DNA of 64,000 nt from Delphinapterus leucas (taxonomy: Eukaryota; Chordata; Mammalia; Artiodactyla; Monodontidae): the NCBI RefSeq assembly GCF_002288925.2, contig NW_022098069.1, positions 71,404,099 to 71,468,098 of the forward strand, given 5' to 3'. A program made the translations under genes and the position numbers. The notes beneath the pieces were generated by a model. It was not told the origin of the DNA and made no database searches. It was given only the letters and a program-made list of their open reading frames with translations. Of this stretch, positions 38,201 through 47,996 are shown one piece after another. Within the stretch, counting starts at the first letter, position 1; every line of letters begins with the position of its first letter.

Positions 38201-38868
38201 ACTGACAAAGGTTTAATGTCCAATATATAGAAGCAGCTCAATATCAAAAAAACAATCCAATACAAAAATAGGCAGAAAACCTAAATAGACTTTTCTCCAA
38301 AGAAGATACACAGATTGCCAACAAACACATGAAAGGATACTCAATATCACTAATTATTAGAGAAATGCAAATCAAAACTACAATGAGGTATCACCAGTCA
38401 GAATGGCCATCATCAAAAATCTACAAACAATAAATGCTGGAAAGGGTGTGGAGAAAAGGGAACCCTCTTGCACTGTTGGTGGGAATGTAAATTGATACAG
38501 CCACTATGGAGAACAGTATGGAGATTCCTAATAAAACTAAAAATAGAACTACCATATGACCCAGCAATCCCATTACTGGGCATACACCCTGAGAAAACCA
38601 TCATTCTAATAGAGTCATGTACCACAAAGTTCACTGCAGCTCTATTTACAATAGCTAGGACATGGAAGCCACCTAAGTGTCCATCAACAGATGAATGAAT
38701 AAAGAAGATATGGCACATATATACAATGGAATATTACTCAGCCATAAAAAGAAACGAAATTGGATATTTGTAATGAGGTGGATGGACCTAGAATCTGTCA
38801 TACAGAGTGAAGTAAATCAGAAAAAAGAAACAAATACCGTATGCTAAGTCATATATATGGAATCTAAA
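35222..38868 (+). pseudogene. L1 ORF2 pseudogene (endonuclease, reverse transcriptase, Cys-rich end)
   Basis: Domain landmarks in order: endonuclease from codon ~80 ('GWEK'-type region at 35245), 'VGDFN' at 35506-35520, a stop at 35545-35547, 'SRIDHILG' near 35690, and 'SDYN' at 35761-35772 where active L1s have SDHN. Reverse-transcriptase motifs follow: '[20 protein letters not shown]' near 36655 and the catalytic 'LFADDMI' at 37162-37182. The C-terminal 'CWWECK' lies at 38474. Frames are interrupted repeatedly by substitutions and indels. The start codon and first ~80 codons are absent. Confidence 0.88.
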
Positions 38869-39240
38869 AAATAATTTTTTTAAAAAAAGGTTCTGAAGAA
38901 CCTAGGTGCAGGAAAGGAATAAATATGCAGATGTAGAGAATGGACCTGAGTACCCAGGGAGGGGGAAGTGTAAGCTGGGACGAAGTGAGAGAGTGGCATG
39001 AACATATATACACTACCAAATGTAAAATAGATAGCTAGTGGGAAGCAGCTTCATAGCACAGAGGGATCAGCTCAGTGCTTTGTGACCACCTAGAGGGGTG
39101 GGATAGGGAGGATGGGAGGGAGACGCAAGAGGGAGGAGATATGGGGACATATGTGTATGTATAGCTGATTCACTTTGTTATAAAGCAGAAACTAACACAC
39201 CATTGTAAAGCAATTATACTCCAATAAAGATGTTTAAAAA
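35222..39240 (+). mobile_element. younger 5'-truncated L1 nested in the old L1
   Basis: The element starts abruptly inside the ORF2 endonuclease ('cacctacagattgaaagt'), runs through the rest of ORF2 and a 3' UTR ('ctgattcactttgttataaa', 'ccaataaagatgtttaaaaa') and ends in a short A run. It is about 4.0 kb. On both sides the host L1 resumes in order, ORF1 end before and ORF2 start after. A clear target duplication is not visible. It has fewer stops than the host copy but is dead. Confidence 0.87.
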
Positions 39241-40633
39241 AGTGCTCAATTAAAACGACAAATGATGAAAAAGAGTGGAAGACAAAAGTAGGAACAAAGA
39301 ACAAATACAAGGAACAGAGAACAGTAACAAATATGGCAGATATTAATCCAACAATATCTATAATTACTTTAAACATCAAAGACTTAAAAATACCAATTAA
39401 AAGAGATGATCAAATCAGAGTCAATAAAAAATCAAGACTCCGCTATATGTTGTCTACAAGACTCTTACTTTAAGTATAAATACACATAAAAATTAAGAGT
39501 AAATAGATGGAGAAAGATATGCTATTTTAACACTAGTCAAAAGAAAGGGGGAATGGCTATATTAATTTCAGAAAGCAGATTTCAGAGAAAGGAAACTATT
39601 GTCAATGTAGAATATATGAAAGAATTGGAAAACAAAACCAAACCAAACAAAAAACAAACAAAAAATTCCTGGAACTCCTGGAATACAGCAAGGTTATATA
39701 ATACAAGGTTAATATGCAAAAGTTGATTACTTTCCTATAAACCTATCTACCAGCAATGAACAAGTGGACTTTGAAATGAAAAACACAATATCACTTATTT
39801 TAGCATTCTAAAACATAAAATACATAAGTATAAACCTAACAAAATATGTATAATATCTATATGAGGGAAACAGCAAAACTCTGATTAAATACATCAGAGA
39901 AGAATGAAATAAATATATATTCCATGTTCTGGATAGGAAGACTCAATATTATCAAGATATCAATTCTTCCCAACTTGATCTACAGATTCATTGTAATCTC
40001 AATCAAAATACCAGCAAGCTACAAGTTATTTTATGGATATCAAAACCTGATGCTCAAGTTTATATGGAGAGGCAGAAGGCTCAGAATAGCCAGCACAATA
40101 CTGAAAGGAGAAGGCAAAGTCAGAGTACTGGCACTACCAGATTTCACGACTTATTATAAAGCTATAGAAATCAACAGAATGTGGTATTTGAGAAAGAACA
40201 AACAGATCAATGGGATGGAGTAGAGAACTGAGATACAGATCAATATAAATATTGTCAACTAATCTTTGACAAAGGATCAAAGGCAATACAAAGAAACAAA
40301 GATCTTTTTTTCAAAAATAGTGCTGGCACAACTGGACATTCACAGTCAAAAAAAAAAAAAAAATGGGAATCCAGACACAGACCTTATATTCTTCCCAAAA
40401 ATTAACTCGAAATGGATTTTTAGATGCAGCACCAAAGGCATGATTCATGAATGAAATAATTGATAAGCTGGACTTCATTAAAATTAAAAACTTCTATGTA
40501 AAGGATAATCTCAAGGGAATGAAAAGACAAGCCACACACTTAGGTAAAATATTTGCAAAAGAAATATCTGATAAAGGAATACTATACAAAATACACAAAG
40601 AACTCTTACAAATCAACAATAAGAAAACAAAAA

Positions 40634-40877
40634 ACCTGATTAAAAAGTAAGCCAGGGCTTCCCTGCTGGCGCAGTGGTTGAGAGTCCGCCTGCCGATGCA
40701 GGGGACACGGGTTCGTGCCCCGGTCCGGGAAGATCCCACATGCCGTGGAGCGGCTGGGCCCGTGAGCCATGACCGCTGAGCCTGCGCGTCCGGAGCCTGT
40801 GCTCCACAACGGGAGAGGCCACAACAGTGAGAAGCCTGCGTACAGCCGGGAAGCCCTGACTTACTTTTTAATCAGGT
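40634..40877. repeat. ~30-bp inverted repeat bracketing the SINE (foldback)
   Basis: The left arm (40634-40663) covers 20 bases of L1 target plus the first ~10 of the SINE. The right arm (40848-40877) is its reverse complement with one mismatch. The inner spacing of about 184 bp is the SINE body. The right arm therefore formed after the SINE had inserted. Confidence 0.93.
40654..40847 (+). mobile_element. CHR-2-like SINE lacking its tail
   Basis: Near-consensus from 'agggcttccctgctggcgca' to 'gcctgcgtacagc', with Pol III A and B boxes intact by eye ('ggttcgtgccc'). Instead of an A-rich tail and a direct target duplication it runs straight into an inverted copy of its own 5' junction. It lies in the old L1's ORF2 remnant. 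Confidence 0.93.
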
Positions 40878-41008
40878 GAGCTCCCCTGGCTGCCCAGTGG
40901 TCAAGACTCCATGCTTCCAATGCAGGGGGCACAGGTTTGATCCCTGGTCGGGGAACTAAGGTCTCACATGCAGTTGGTGGCATGGCCAAAAATAAATAAA
41001 TAAATAAT
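40875..41008 (+). mobile_element. short, older tRNA-derived SINE
   Basis: 'ctcccctggctgcccagtgg', 'aagactccatgcttccaatg' and 'tttgatccctggtcggggaa' with a 'catggccaaaaataaataaa' tail match the short, older cetartiodactyl tRNA-derived SINE type (similar to the copies at 57171 and 61653). It abuts the foldback arm directly. Confidence 0.85.
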
Positions 41009-41070
41009 AAGCCAAGATCTTAAAGATACCTCATCAGAAAAGATGCATGGATGGAAATTAAGCACGTGAT

Positions 41071-41429
41071 GGGACTTCCCTGGTGGCACAGTGGTTAAGA
41101 ATCCACCTGCCAACACAGGGCACACGGGTTTGAGCCCTGGTCCAGGAAGATCCCACATATCACAGAGCAACTAAGCCCGTGTGCCACAACTACTGAGCCT
41201 GCACTCTAGAATCCACGAGCCACAGCTACTGAGCCTGCGTGCCACAACTACTGAAGTCCGTGCGCCTAGAGCCCATGCTCCACAACAAGAGAAGCCACAG
41301 CAATGAGAAGTTCGAGCACCGCAATGAAGAGTAGCCCCTGCTCATCACGACTAGAGAAAGCCCACACACAGCAACAAAGACCCAATGCAGCCAAAAATTA
41401 ATTCATTAATTAATTTTTAAAAAAGAAAA
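41071..41429 (+). mobile_element. CHR-type SINE, long subtype
   Basis: Full-length copy from 'gggacttccctggtggcaca' through two or three 'cacaactactgagcc' units to 'gcagccaaaaattaattcat'. Target duplications are 'attaagcacgtga' (before 41070) and 'aataagtacgtgg' (about 41429-41441), imperfect. It interrupts the old L1 3' region. Confidence 0.93.
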
Positions 41430-42356
41430 AATAAGTACGTGGCAAGATGCTCCACATCATCTGTTGTTATGGAAATGCAAATTAAAACAATAATGAGATA
41501 CTAATACACCATTATTAGAATGGCCAAAATCTGGAACACTGACAACACCAAACACTGGTGAGGGTGTAGAGCAAGAGAAACTCTCATTTCATTGCTGGTG
41601 GGGATGCAAACTGGTTACAACAACTTTGGAAGACATTTTGGCAGTTTTTTACAAAACTAAGCATAGTCTTACCATATGATCTAGCAATTGCAATCCTCGT
41701 TATTTACCTAAAGGAGTTGAAAACTTCTATCAGTACAAAAGCCTGCACATAGATGTTTATAGCAACTTTACTCATAATTGCTAAAACTTGGAAGCAACCA
41801 AGATGTCCTTCAGTAGGTAAATGGATAAATAAACTGTGTTACATCCAGACAATGAAAAATTATTCAGTGCTAATAAGAAATGAAATATCAAGCCATGAAA
41901 AGACCTGGAGGAATCTTAAATGCATATTACTAAATGAAATATGCCACTCTGAAGAGGCTACATACTGTGTGATTCCAACTATATGACATTCTGGAAAAGG
42001 CAAACTATGGAGATAGTAAAAAGACCCATGGTCGCTAGGGGCTAGGGAAGAAGGAGGGATGAATAGGCAGAACACAGAGAATTTTTAGGGCAGTGAAACT
42101 ATTCTGTATAATACTGTAATGGTGGTTACATATCATTATACATTTGTCAAAACCCATAGAATGTACAAGAGTGAATCCTAACATAAACTATGGACTTTGG
42201 GTGATAATGATGTTTCAATTGTAGATTCATTAATTGTAATAAATGTACCACCCTGGTGTTGATAATGGAGGAGGCTATGCATGTATGGGGGCAGGGATAT
42301 ATGAATAGTTTCTCAATTTTGCTGTGAATCTGAAACTGCTTTAAAAAACTGCTTTA

Positions 42357-42390
42357 GATTATATATATATATATATATATACACACACGC
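42357..42390. repeat. (AT)n(AC)n microsatellite at the L1 3' end
   Basis: Eleven or so AT units followed by short AC units, starting exactly where the old L1's 3' end should carry its poly(A) tail. It probably grew from that tail. Confidence 0.85.
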
Positions 42391-43156
42391 ATACCGTTGG
42401 TAGTATATATATAATAGTGCATAGTTGATAATGGAGAACCTTTTATTTCTCTGAGGAAACAGGTATATATAGAGAGAGAATATATATAATAATTATGGTT
42501 ATTTTCTTTTCACTAATTGTACATATGAAAAGTACATCAATATGCAGAAATAAAATATTTTCAGGTCATTCTTAGGAAAGTGTAACCATATTACAATATA
42601 ATTAATCATTAAAACTTGTTAGCTCATTACTCTTAGAAGACCTCCTATCTCTAAGAAAACCACATTGATTATTTCTGGGTTTTCCCAAATGTCATGTGCG
42701 CTCAAGAACTAGTCATTTCCACCAAATTAGTCATTCTGCAAGTCACTTTTACTGTCCCAGATGATACTAGAAGTACTTTCTGCAGCTCAACAGTAACTCC
42801 TGGATTTCCACAGTCAGTAAATCTGCAGTGGTGGATGTCCTAATACTAAGAGGCCGAAACAGTGATACTGTCTACAGTGGACTAGGGGTAGGAAAATGAC
42901 CACTCTCCTTTGTGATACAGAAATATTTTGATACATATATGTTTGATAGAGCATGGATGAATTTTAGAGTTCCAATATTGAAGGAGCTAAGAAAGAAATT
43001 GATTAAAATAATATGGTCCTCTTGATTCTTTTCGAGTGAAAAGGTTTATTATCATGTAAAGCTCAGTATATTTAACGTATCCATGTCTTAGGGTGAGATA
43101 GCTTTCACAAAGCTCCTTGGCCACTCAGTCTCTATTTTACTTAGTCTCTTCATATA
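42391..43156. other. single-copy DNA
   Basis: Nothing recognised. Confidence 0.45.
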
Positions 43157-43161
43157 AGGGG

Positions 43162-43510
43162 TCCTGTAGTCCCTTTGGGCTGCTCTAACAAAATATCACA
43201 GATGGGGTGGCTTATATGTATATAACAGAAAGGTATTTTTCACAGTAGTGGAAACTGGAAATCAAAGATTAGGGTGCCAGCATGATCAGATGAGTGCCCT
43301 CTTCTGGGTTACAGACTTCATGTCGCATCCTCATGTAGCATAAGGGACTAGGGAGCAATGTGGGGTCTCTTTTATAAGGCCCATTTATGAGGATATATAG
43401 CCTCATGACCTAATCACTTCCCAAAGGCTTCACCTCCTAAAACCATCACGTTGGGCATTAGGGTTTCAACATATGAATTATGGAGGGAGACAAACATTCA
43501 GACCATAGCA
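43162..43510 (-). mobile_element. MLT1-like solo LTR (ERVL-MaLR)
   Basis: The reverse complement of a MaLR LTR is readable throughout: 'tttgggctgctctaacaaaa', 'ggggtggcttatat', 'ggtctcttttataaggcc', 'catgacctaatcacttccca', 'ggcttcacctcctaa' and 'caacatatgaattatgg'. It ends 'agaccatagca'. The 5-bp 'agggg' on both sides (43157-43161 and 43511-43515) fits the MaLR target duplication size. No internal sequence remains. Confidence 0.85.
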
Positions 43511-43822
43511 AGGGGTTTTTGAAAGTAAATTTTCATGTTATTTTATTAAATGATTAGTTTCAAGTCAAGTGATTTTTGAGAGCATTTTAAGATTTAGATT
43601 ACATTTTATTTAATTGCAAATGGAAACTCAATCATAGTAAAAAAAATAAGCTCAGACAATAAATTAATGTATACAAAAAACATTCTCTTCCCCATGCCAA
43701 GATCACAAGTTTCCTCTTTCAGTGGTGGCGGAGAGGCAGAAAAACAAAATGCCAAAACTTCAGTAATTTCTTGCATATCCTTTCAGAGAATATCCATATT
43801 TAAACAAATGCAGGAAACTGCC

Positions 43823-44260
43823 TGCAGTGGGTCAGCTGGTGGCCCACCAAAAGATATCTCCACATCTAAATCCCAGAACCTGTGAGTGTTAACTTATTCG
43901 GGAAAAAGGACTTGAGAGATGTAATTAAATTAAAGATTTTAGGATGAGGAGATAGTCCTAGATTATCTGGTTGAGACCTAATGCAGTGATAAGTATCTTT
44001 AGGAGAGATGCACAAACAAAAGGAGATGTGAAGATAGAGGCAGATGGGAGTGATGTCAGCACAAGCCAAGGAAGACTGAAACCACCAGAGGATAAAGGAG
44101 ACATGAAAACAATCCCTAGAGTCCTTGGAGGGTGTGTGACCCTGTTGACACCTTAATTTCAAACTTCTGGCTCCTAGAATTGGGAGACAGTAAATTTCTG
44201 TTGTTTTAAGCCACCAAGTTTGTGATAATGTGTTAAGGCACTCCTAAGAATTGAATACAC
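43823..44260 (+). mobile_element. MLT1-like solo LTR (ERVL-MaLR)
   Basis: Sense-orientation MaLR-type LTR: 'gtaattaaattaaagatttt', 'cttggctcc'-type end blocks, 'ttgacaccttaatttcaaac' and 'taaatttctgttgttttaag', followed by 'ccaccaagtttgtgataatg'. It ends near 'gaattgaatacac'. It is more diverged than the preceding LTR and in opposite orientation, so the two are separate insertions. Confidence 0.8.
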
Positions 44261-44679
44261 TGACCTTTAATTGAAATAGGTATATACTATATGCATTGAT
44301 TTTCACTATGATTTTGTACATTGTCTTTGAATTTTTTTTTATATTAACACATGTAAATGCACCAAATTCTGTTAACATCTGAAAAGCATTTCATTATTTG
44401 GCTGTATCAAAATTCATTTAACCAGTCTTCTGTTGATGGTCATCTAGGTTGTTTCTGATTGATTGGTACTAGTAACACGAACACAATTTCTACATGTGCA
44501 CTACATGTGCCTGTGCACACATGTAACATCTATATAATAAATTCTCAGAAGTAGAATTATTTTTGAAGGTATGTACATTTAAATATCTCCCCTTCATTCT
44601 ATTAATCTTTTTTCTCTCCTTCCTAACAAACCCAATCACTGTGCAATACACTAGAGGTATAAAAATCATGTAATTTATA
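44261..44679. other. AT-rich DNA, possible L1-like or unassigned repeat
   Basis: 'catttaaccagtcttctgtt' and 'catctaggttgtttctgatt' resemble a widely repeated mammalian motif that I cannot place with confidence. Otherwise nothing is recognised. Confidence 0.3.
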
Positions 44680-45205
44680 GTTTATGATGTTTTAGTGGAA
44701 GATGTATTGTTAAATAAGTGCACTAAAGGGTTATAAGTATAGACAGTGCTCAGATGGACACATACAACGTACAGAGGGATGGTCAATTCTCGCTTTAGCA
44801 AAGACATGACAGAGACAACTCTTGATTTGAGTCTTAGAAAAATTGTTTGCTTATTAGGGTGTCCCAGGCTGAATGAACAGCCAGGGATTAAAAAAAGAAA
44901 GGGGAATGTGAAAGAGCAGTAAATCAATGTACCTGAAGCAAATGTTTTGTTTTTTGGTTTGTGTGTGTGTGTGTGTGTGTGTGTTTAAAGAGTGCAACAA
45001 GAGAGAGCCTATAGAATCTGGTGGGTCCAGATTGTGGAGTCCTGAGATAACCTGAGACTATTTTTCTCTATGTAATATGGAGCCAATGAATGATTTAATG
45101 AAGGAGAATAACATGGTCAGAGTTGAATTTTCATAAAGTCATTTTGACAGCAATGTAGAAGATGGATTTCAGGGAGTATGAGTAGGGACTAGAGGCCATA
45201 ATATC
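44680..45205 (-). mobile_element. L2 LINE fragment with a (GT)n inside
   Basis: Minus-orientation L2 3' region blocks: 'ggagccaatgaatgattt', 'ataacatggtcagagttga' and 'gcaatgtagaagatggatt'. A (GT)13 microsatellite occupies 44959-44984. Confidence 0.5.
44959..44984. repeat. (GT)n microsatellite
   Basis: Uninterrupted GT dinucleotides within the L2 fragment. Confidence 0.95.
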
Positions 45206-45216
45206 AGTTTATCAGC

Positions 45217-46130
45217 TTGAAGATAAATTTCTATTTCACTTGGCACATTTCAAGGAACCTCAAGCTCAATATGTTCAAATTTGTGATTTTCTTTCTACCT
45301 AGTACTCTTATGGCACTCTGTATCTCGGTTAAGAGAATCCTAAATCTTTCAAGCAAAAGGTATAATATAAATGATTCCTTCTACCATTCTCATGTCTTAT
45401 GTCAATTTGTCATCAAATACCAGAGGATCTGTCTCAGCGATGTCTTTAAATCCTGGTCTCTCCCCTCAGTCCTTATTTCCACTGCCTTTAGGTCAGACCC
45501 ATATCCTCTCTTATAAAGCCTATTTCATCTGATCCTTTCATCATCTGATGCCTTTCATCTGATCACTGCTTTCTCCACTTTCTCCACCTATATTTCATTT
45601 TCCACATTCCCCAAAGCGTGTTGGTGGTTACCAAAGCCGATCTACAAAATAAATCTGATTATGTCATCTCACAGCTTCAAACGTCCCTTGGTTTTTTTGT
45701 CCACAGGATTGGTTTTTTTTGTCCACAGAATGTCCTGCCCTCCACAGTCTGACTGAATTTTACCCTACCAACCTCTTTAGCACCTGTTTGAAACATTTCT
45801 CAATCCCGTTACAGAATCTCTCACTCTCAGAGTACTGGAGGCTTTGCCATGGCTTTACGTCGTTTTGTGATCTGTTTCCCTGCCTGAAAAACCTATCTCC
45901 TTCTTTATCTGAAATCTCCAACTATTTTTCTTAAAAGATAGAAATTGTCACTTCCTCTTGGAAAAATCGCCTCACAGCCTATGGCAGAGCAATTAGTTCC
46001 ATCCTCAGGGTGTTACGATCACATTTTGGTCTTACTTATATTATGGCACTTTCTTTGCTGTGCTATAATTTTTGTATTTTTGTGGGTGTTTCCACAAATT
46101 TTCAATTTTATTCTGAGGAGAGTCTAACCT
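45217..46130 (+). mobile_element. L2 LINE fragment (late ORF2 and 3' region)
   Basis: The L2 frame can be read at its start ('NLKLNMFKFVIFF' near 45262), then 'tctgattatgtcatctcaca', 'gtccacag' blocks and 'tgtcacttcctcttgg' follow in sense order. It lies back-to-back with the minus-strand L2 piece, so the two are independent or inverted fragments. All frames are broken. Confidence 0.55.
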
Positions 46131-47069
46131 ATTACACAATACATTTTAGGCACTGAATTTATGATTCTTAAATAATTAGCCAAGATTATAACTTTACTAT
46201 GAGAATATTATGAAAGAGACAACTTACTCTTCATATAGCTAAGGTTCACAAATGCCATATTTTCTGTGAATAACTGAGGGAATGGTAAGCAATTTTTAAA
46301 AAAAATCAGGTTTATGTATATTGTGTGAAGAATTGTCAACTTTTAGTGGATTTGCTTTTAGTTTAAATTTCTCTTAATGTCAGCAGAGGACCTAATACTG
46401 TATACGTAGTCACATAACTTATTTTGGAAGATATTTACAATTCACATGGTGTTTGAAAGAAATTCTAATCTTACACATTCATGAAGTTAATAAAATATTA
46501 GTGAAATTAAACTGCATGAAATGTTTAAAAGCCTAATATTATGTTGCTCTATTTTCAATTTCATTTTAAAAACAATAGAAATTAGCAAGTAAACTGTAGA
46601 TACTAGAGTGAACTGAGATTTCAGAATGCCAGAGAAAAATCTAGATACCTAATGAAGACAAATACAAGTCCTTCTTAACTTTGAAGTAACATCTAAATTT
46701 GGGTGGCATTTTATGACTTCACACAGTCTGATTAAGAAGGGTCATTATGCTTTCAAGACATAATGTAGCATTGAAGTATGAATAATAAATTTTTTCTTAT
46801 TTAAATGATGTTAGTTTACCAAATGTTTCCTGTCTTTACACCCATTATGCTACATTCCTAAAGACCTCTAGTAAATTTAGAAAACACTATCCCCAAAAGA
46901 TACCTTAACAACAATATGAATATAGTCAAAGCACACACAGAAGTTCAGTGTGTTCCAATGATGTCCTGCCTTTCATACTGAACTCTCTACTTTTCTGCAA
47001 ACCCATGTATGCTGGGTACAGAGAACATGGTGTGTAATAAATTTAGCTTCCTATTCTTTATGTTTTTGT
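46131..47069. other. single-copy AT-rich DNA
   Basis: Nothing recognised. Confidence 0.45.
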
Positions 47070-47212
47070 TTCTGCCTCTCTGTCTTACTAGAATATAAAC
47101 TCTTTGAGAGCCATTTCTTTAACTTTTTTTCTATTTTTTTCACAAAGCCTAGTGCTTCGTACGAGGCCAATGTTCAAGAGACATAATTTGAATGAGCAAG
47201 TGAATGAATGAA
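47070..47212 (+). mobile_element. L2 LINE 3' end
   Basis: 'ctagaatataaactctttga', 'gagagccatttctttaac', 'cacaaagcctagtgctt' and the closing 'gtgaatgaatgaac' match the sense L2 3' terminus with its GAAT tail. Confidence 0.7.
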
Positions 47213-47628
47213 CAATTGTATACCCTGGCTAGAAACTGTTTTAGCTAGGAGAAAAGAGGATAATTTTTTTACACTTATATTCTTTGCGGGGCTTTAAACT
47301 TATACAATTTGGGGGGGGGCTCATTTAAGATATGTAATATACAATAATTAATATGAAATTGCTAAGGCCTCTCTCATTGCTGTGGAAGTGGTCCATGCAA
47401 ATGAGGGTCTCTGAAGCCACAGCTTCATTCACCATCTGAGACTTTTGTTTAGTACTATAATAGTATACTATAATAACGGTCTTCTCTGTGGCTGGATTTG
47501 TAATCTGTTTTAGGTCACTTTTATCTGACTGACTCTCCTTAGGCTGGACAGAGACCAGAGAGTTGAGATCTCGGAGGAGACATGCCCTGAAGGAACTCTA
47601 TTCCCATTAAATGCAAGAGGACTTGATT
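47213..47628. other. single-copy DNA
   Basis: Nothing recognised apart from a G8-9 run near 47311. Confidence 0.45.
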
Positions 47629-47645
47629 TGAAGAGTAATTTTTTT

Positions 47646-47981
47646 TTTTAAAGCTGTGGTTTTCTTTTTTTTTTTGAAGATGTTGGGGGTAGGAGTTTAT
47701 TAATTAATTAATTAATTTTTGCTGTGTTGGGTCTTCGTTTCTGTGCAAGGGCTTTCTCTAGTTGTGGCAAGCGGGGGCCACTCTTCATCGTGGTGCGCGG
47801 GCCTCTCACTATCGCGGCCTCTCTTGTTGTGGAGCACAGGCTCCAGACGCACAGGCTCAGTAGTTGTGGCTCACAGGCCTAGTTGCTCCGCGGCATGTGG
47901 GATCCTCCCAGACCAGGGCTCGAACCTGTGTCCCCTGCATTAGCAGGCAGATTCTAAACCACTGCGCCACCAGGGAAGCCC
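47646..47981 (-). mobile_element. CHR-type SINE, long subtype
   Basis: The reverse complement starts 'agggcttccctggtggcgca' (B box near 47920) and ends in a (TTAA)n plus T-rich tail on the plus strand. The target duplication 'tgaagagtaattttt' is exact over 15 bases (47629-47643 and 47982-47996). Confidence 0.95.
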
Positions 47982-47996
47982 TGAAGAGTAATTTTT

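Larger units (their letters stand above)
39241..42000 (+). pseudogene. L1 ORF2 pseudogene (old element), internally deleted
   Basis: The beginning of the endonuclease is readable at 39330-39470 ('IITLNIKDLKIPIKRD'). After about 39630 the sequence jumps to the end of the reverse-transcriptase region ('aggttaatatgcaaaagt'). The C-terminal part reads 'WIGRLNIIKISILPNLIYRF' at 39930 and 'IIDKLDFIKIKNFYVKDN' at 40459, and continues after the SINEs to 'FIATLLIIAKTWKQPRCPS' at 41756. Catalytic motifs of the reverse transcriptase are missing. Confidence 0.8.
33440..42357 (+). mobile_element. old L1 element, interrupted by one L1 and three SINEs
   Basis: The parts appear in natural order: a 5' region (33440-34330; 'gagagttacaatctccaggg', 'actaaaggtctatttatagc'), ORF1 (34344-35190), ORF2 endonuclease start (39240-39630), late ORF2 (39680-42000) and 3' UTR (ending 'aaactgctttaaaaaactgc' near 42350). 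A younger L1 lies between ORF1 and ORF2, and SINEs lie at 40654-41008 and 41071-41429. Most of the endonuclease and the reverse-transcriptase core are deleted around 39630-39680. It resembles the L1M class as I remember it. Confidence 0.8.

Noticed and set aside
35222..38868. Reverse-transcriptase and endonuclease motifs as a possible functional system (for example a domesticated gene)
   Set aside because: The frame is interrupted by stops and shifts, catalytic residues are changed, and the copy sits with an L1 3' UTR and A tail. It is an ordinary dead L1.
43162..44260. The two MaLR-like LTRs as the two ends of one provirus
   Set aside because: They lie in opposite orientation, differ in divergence, and the ~300 bases between them show no retroviral genes.
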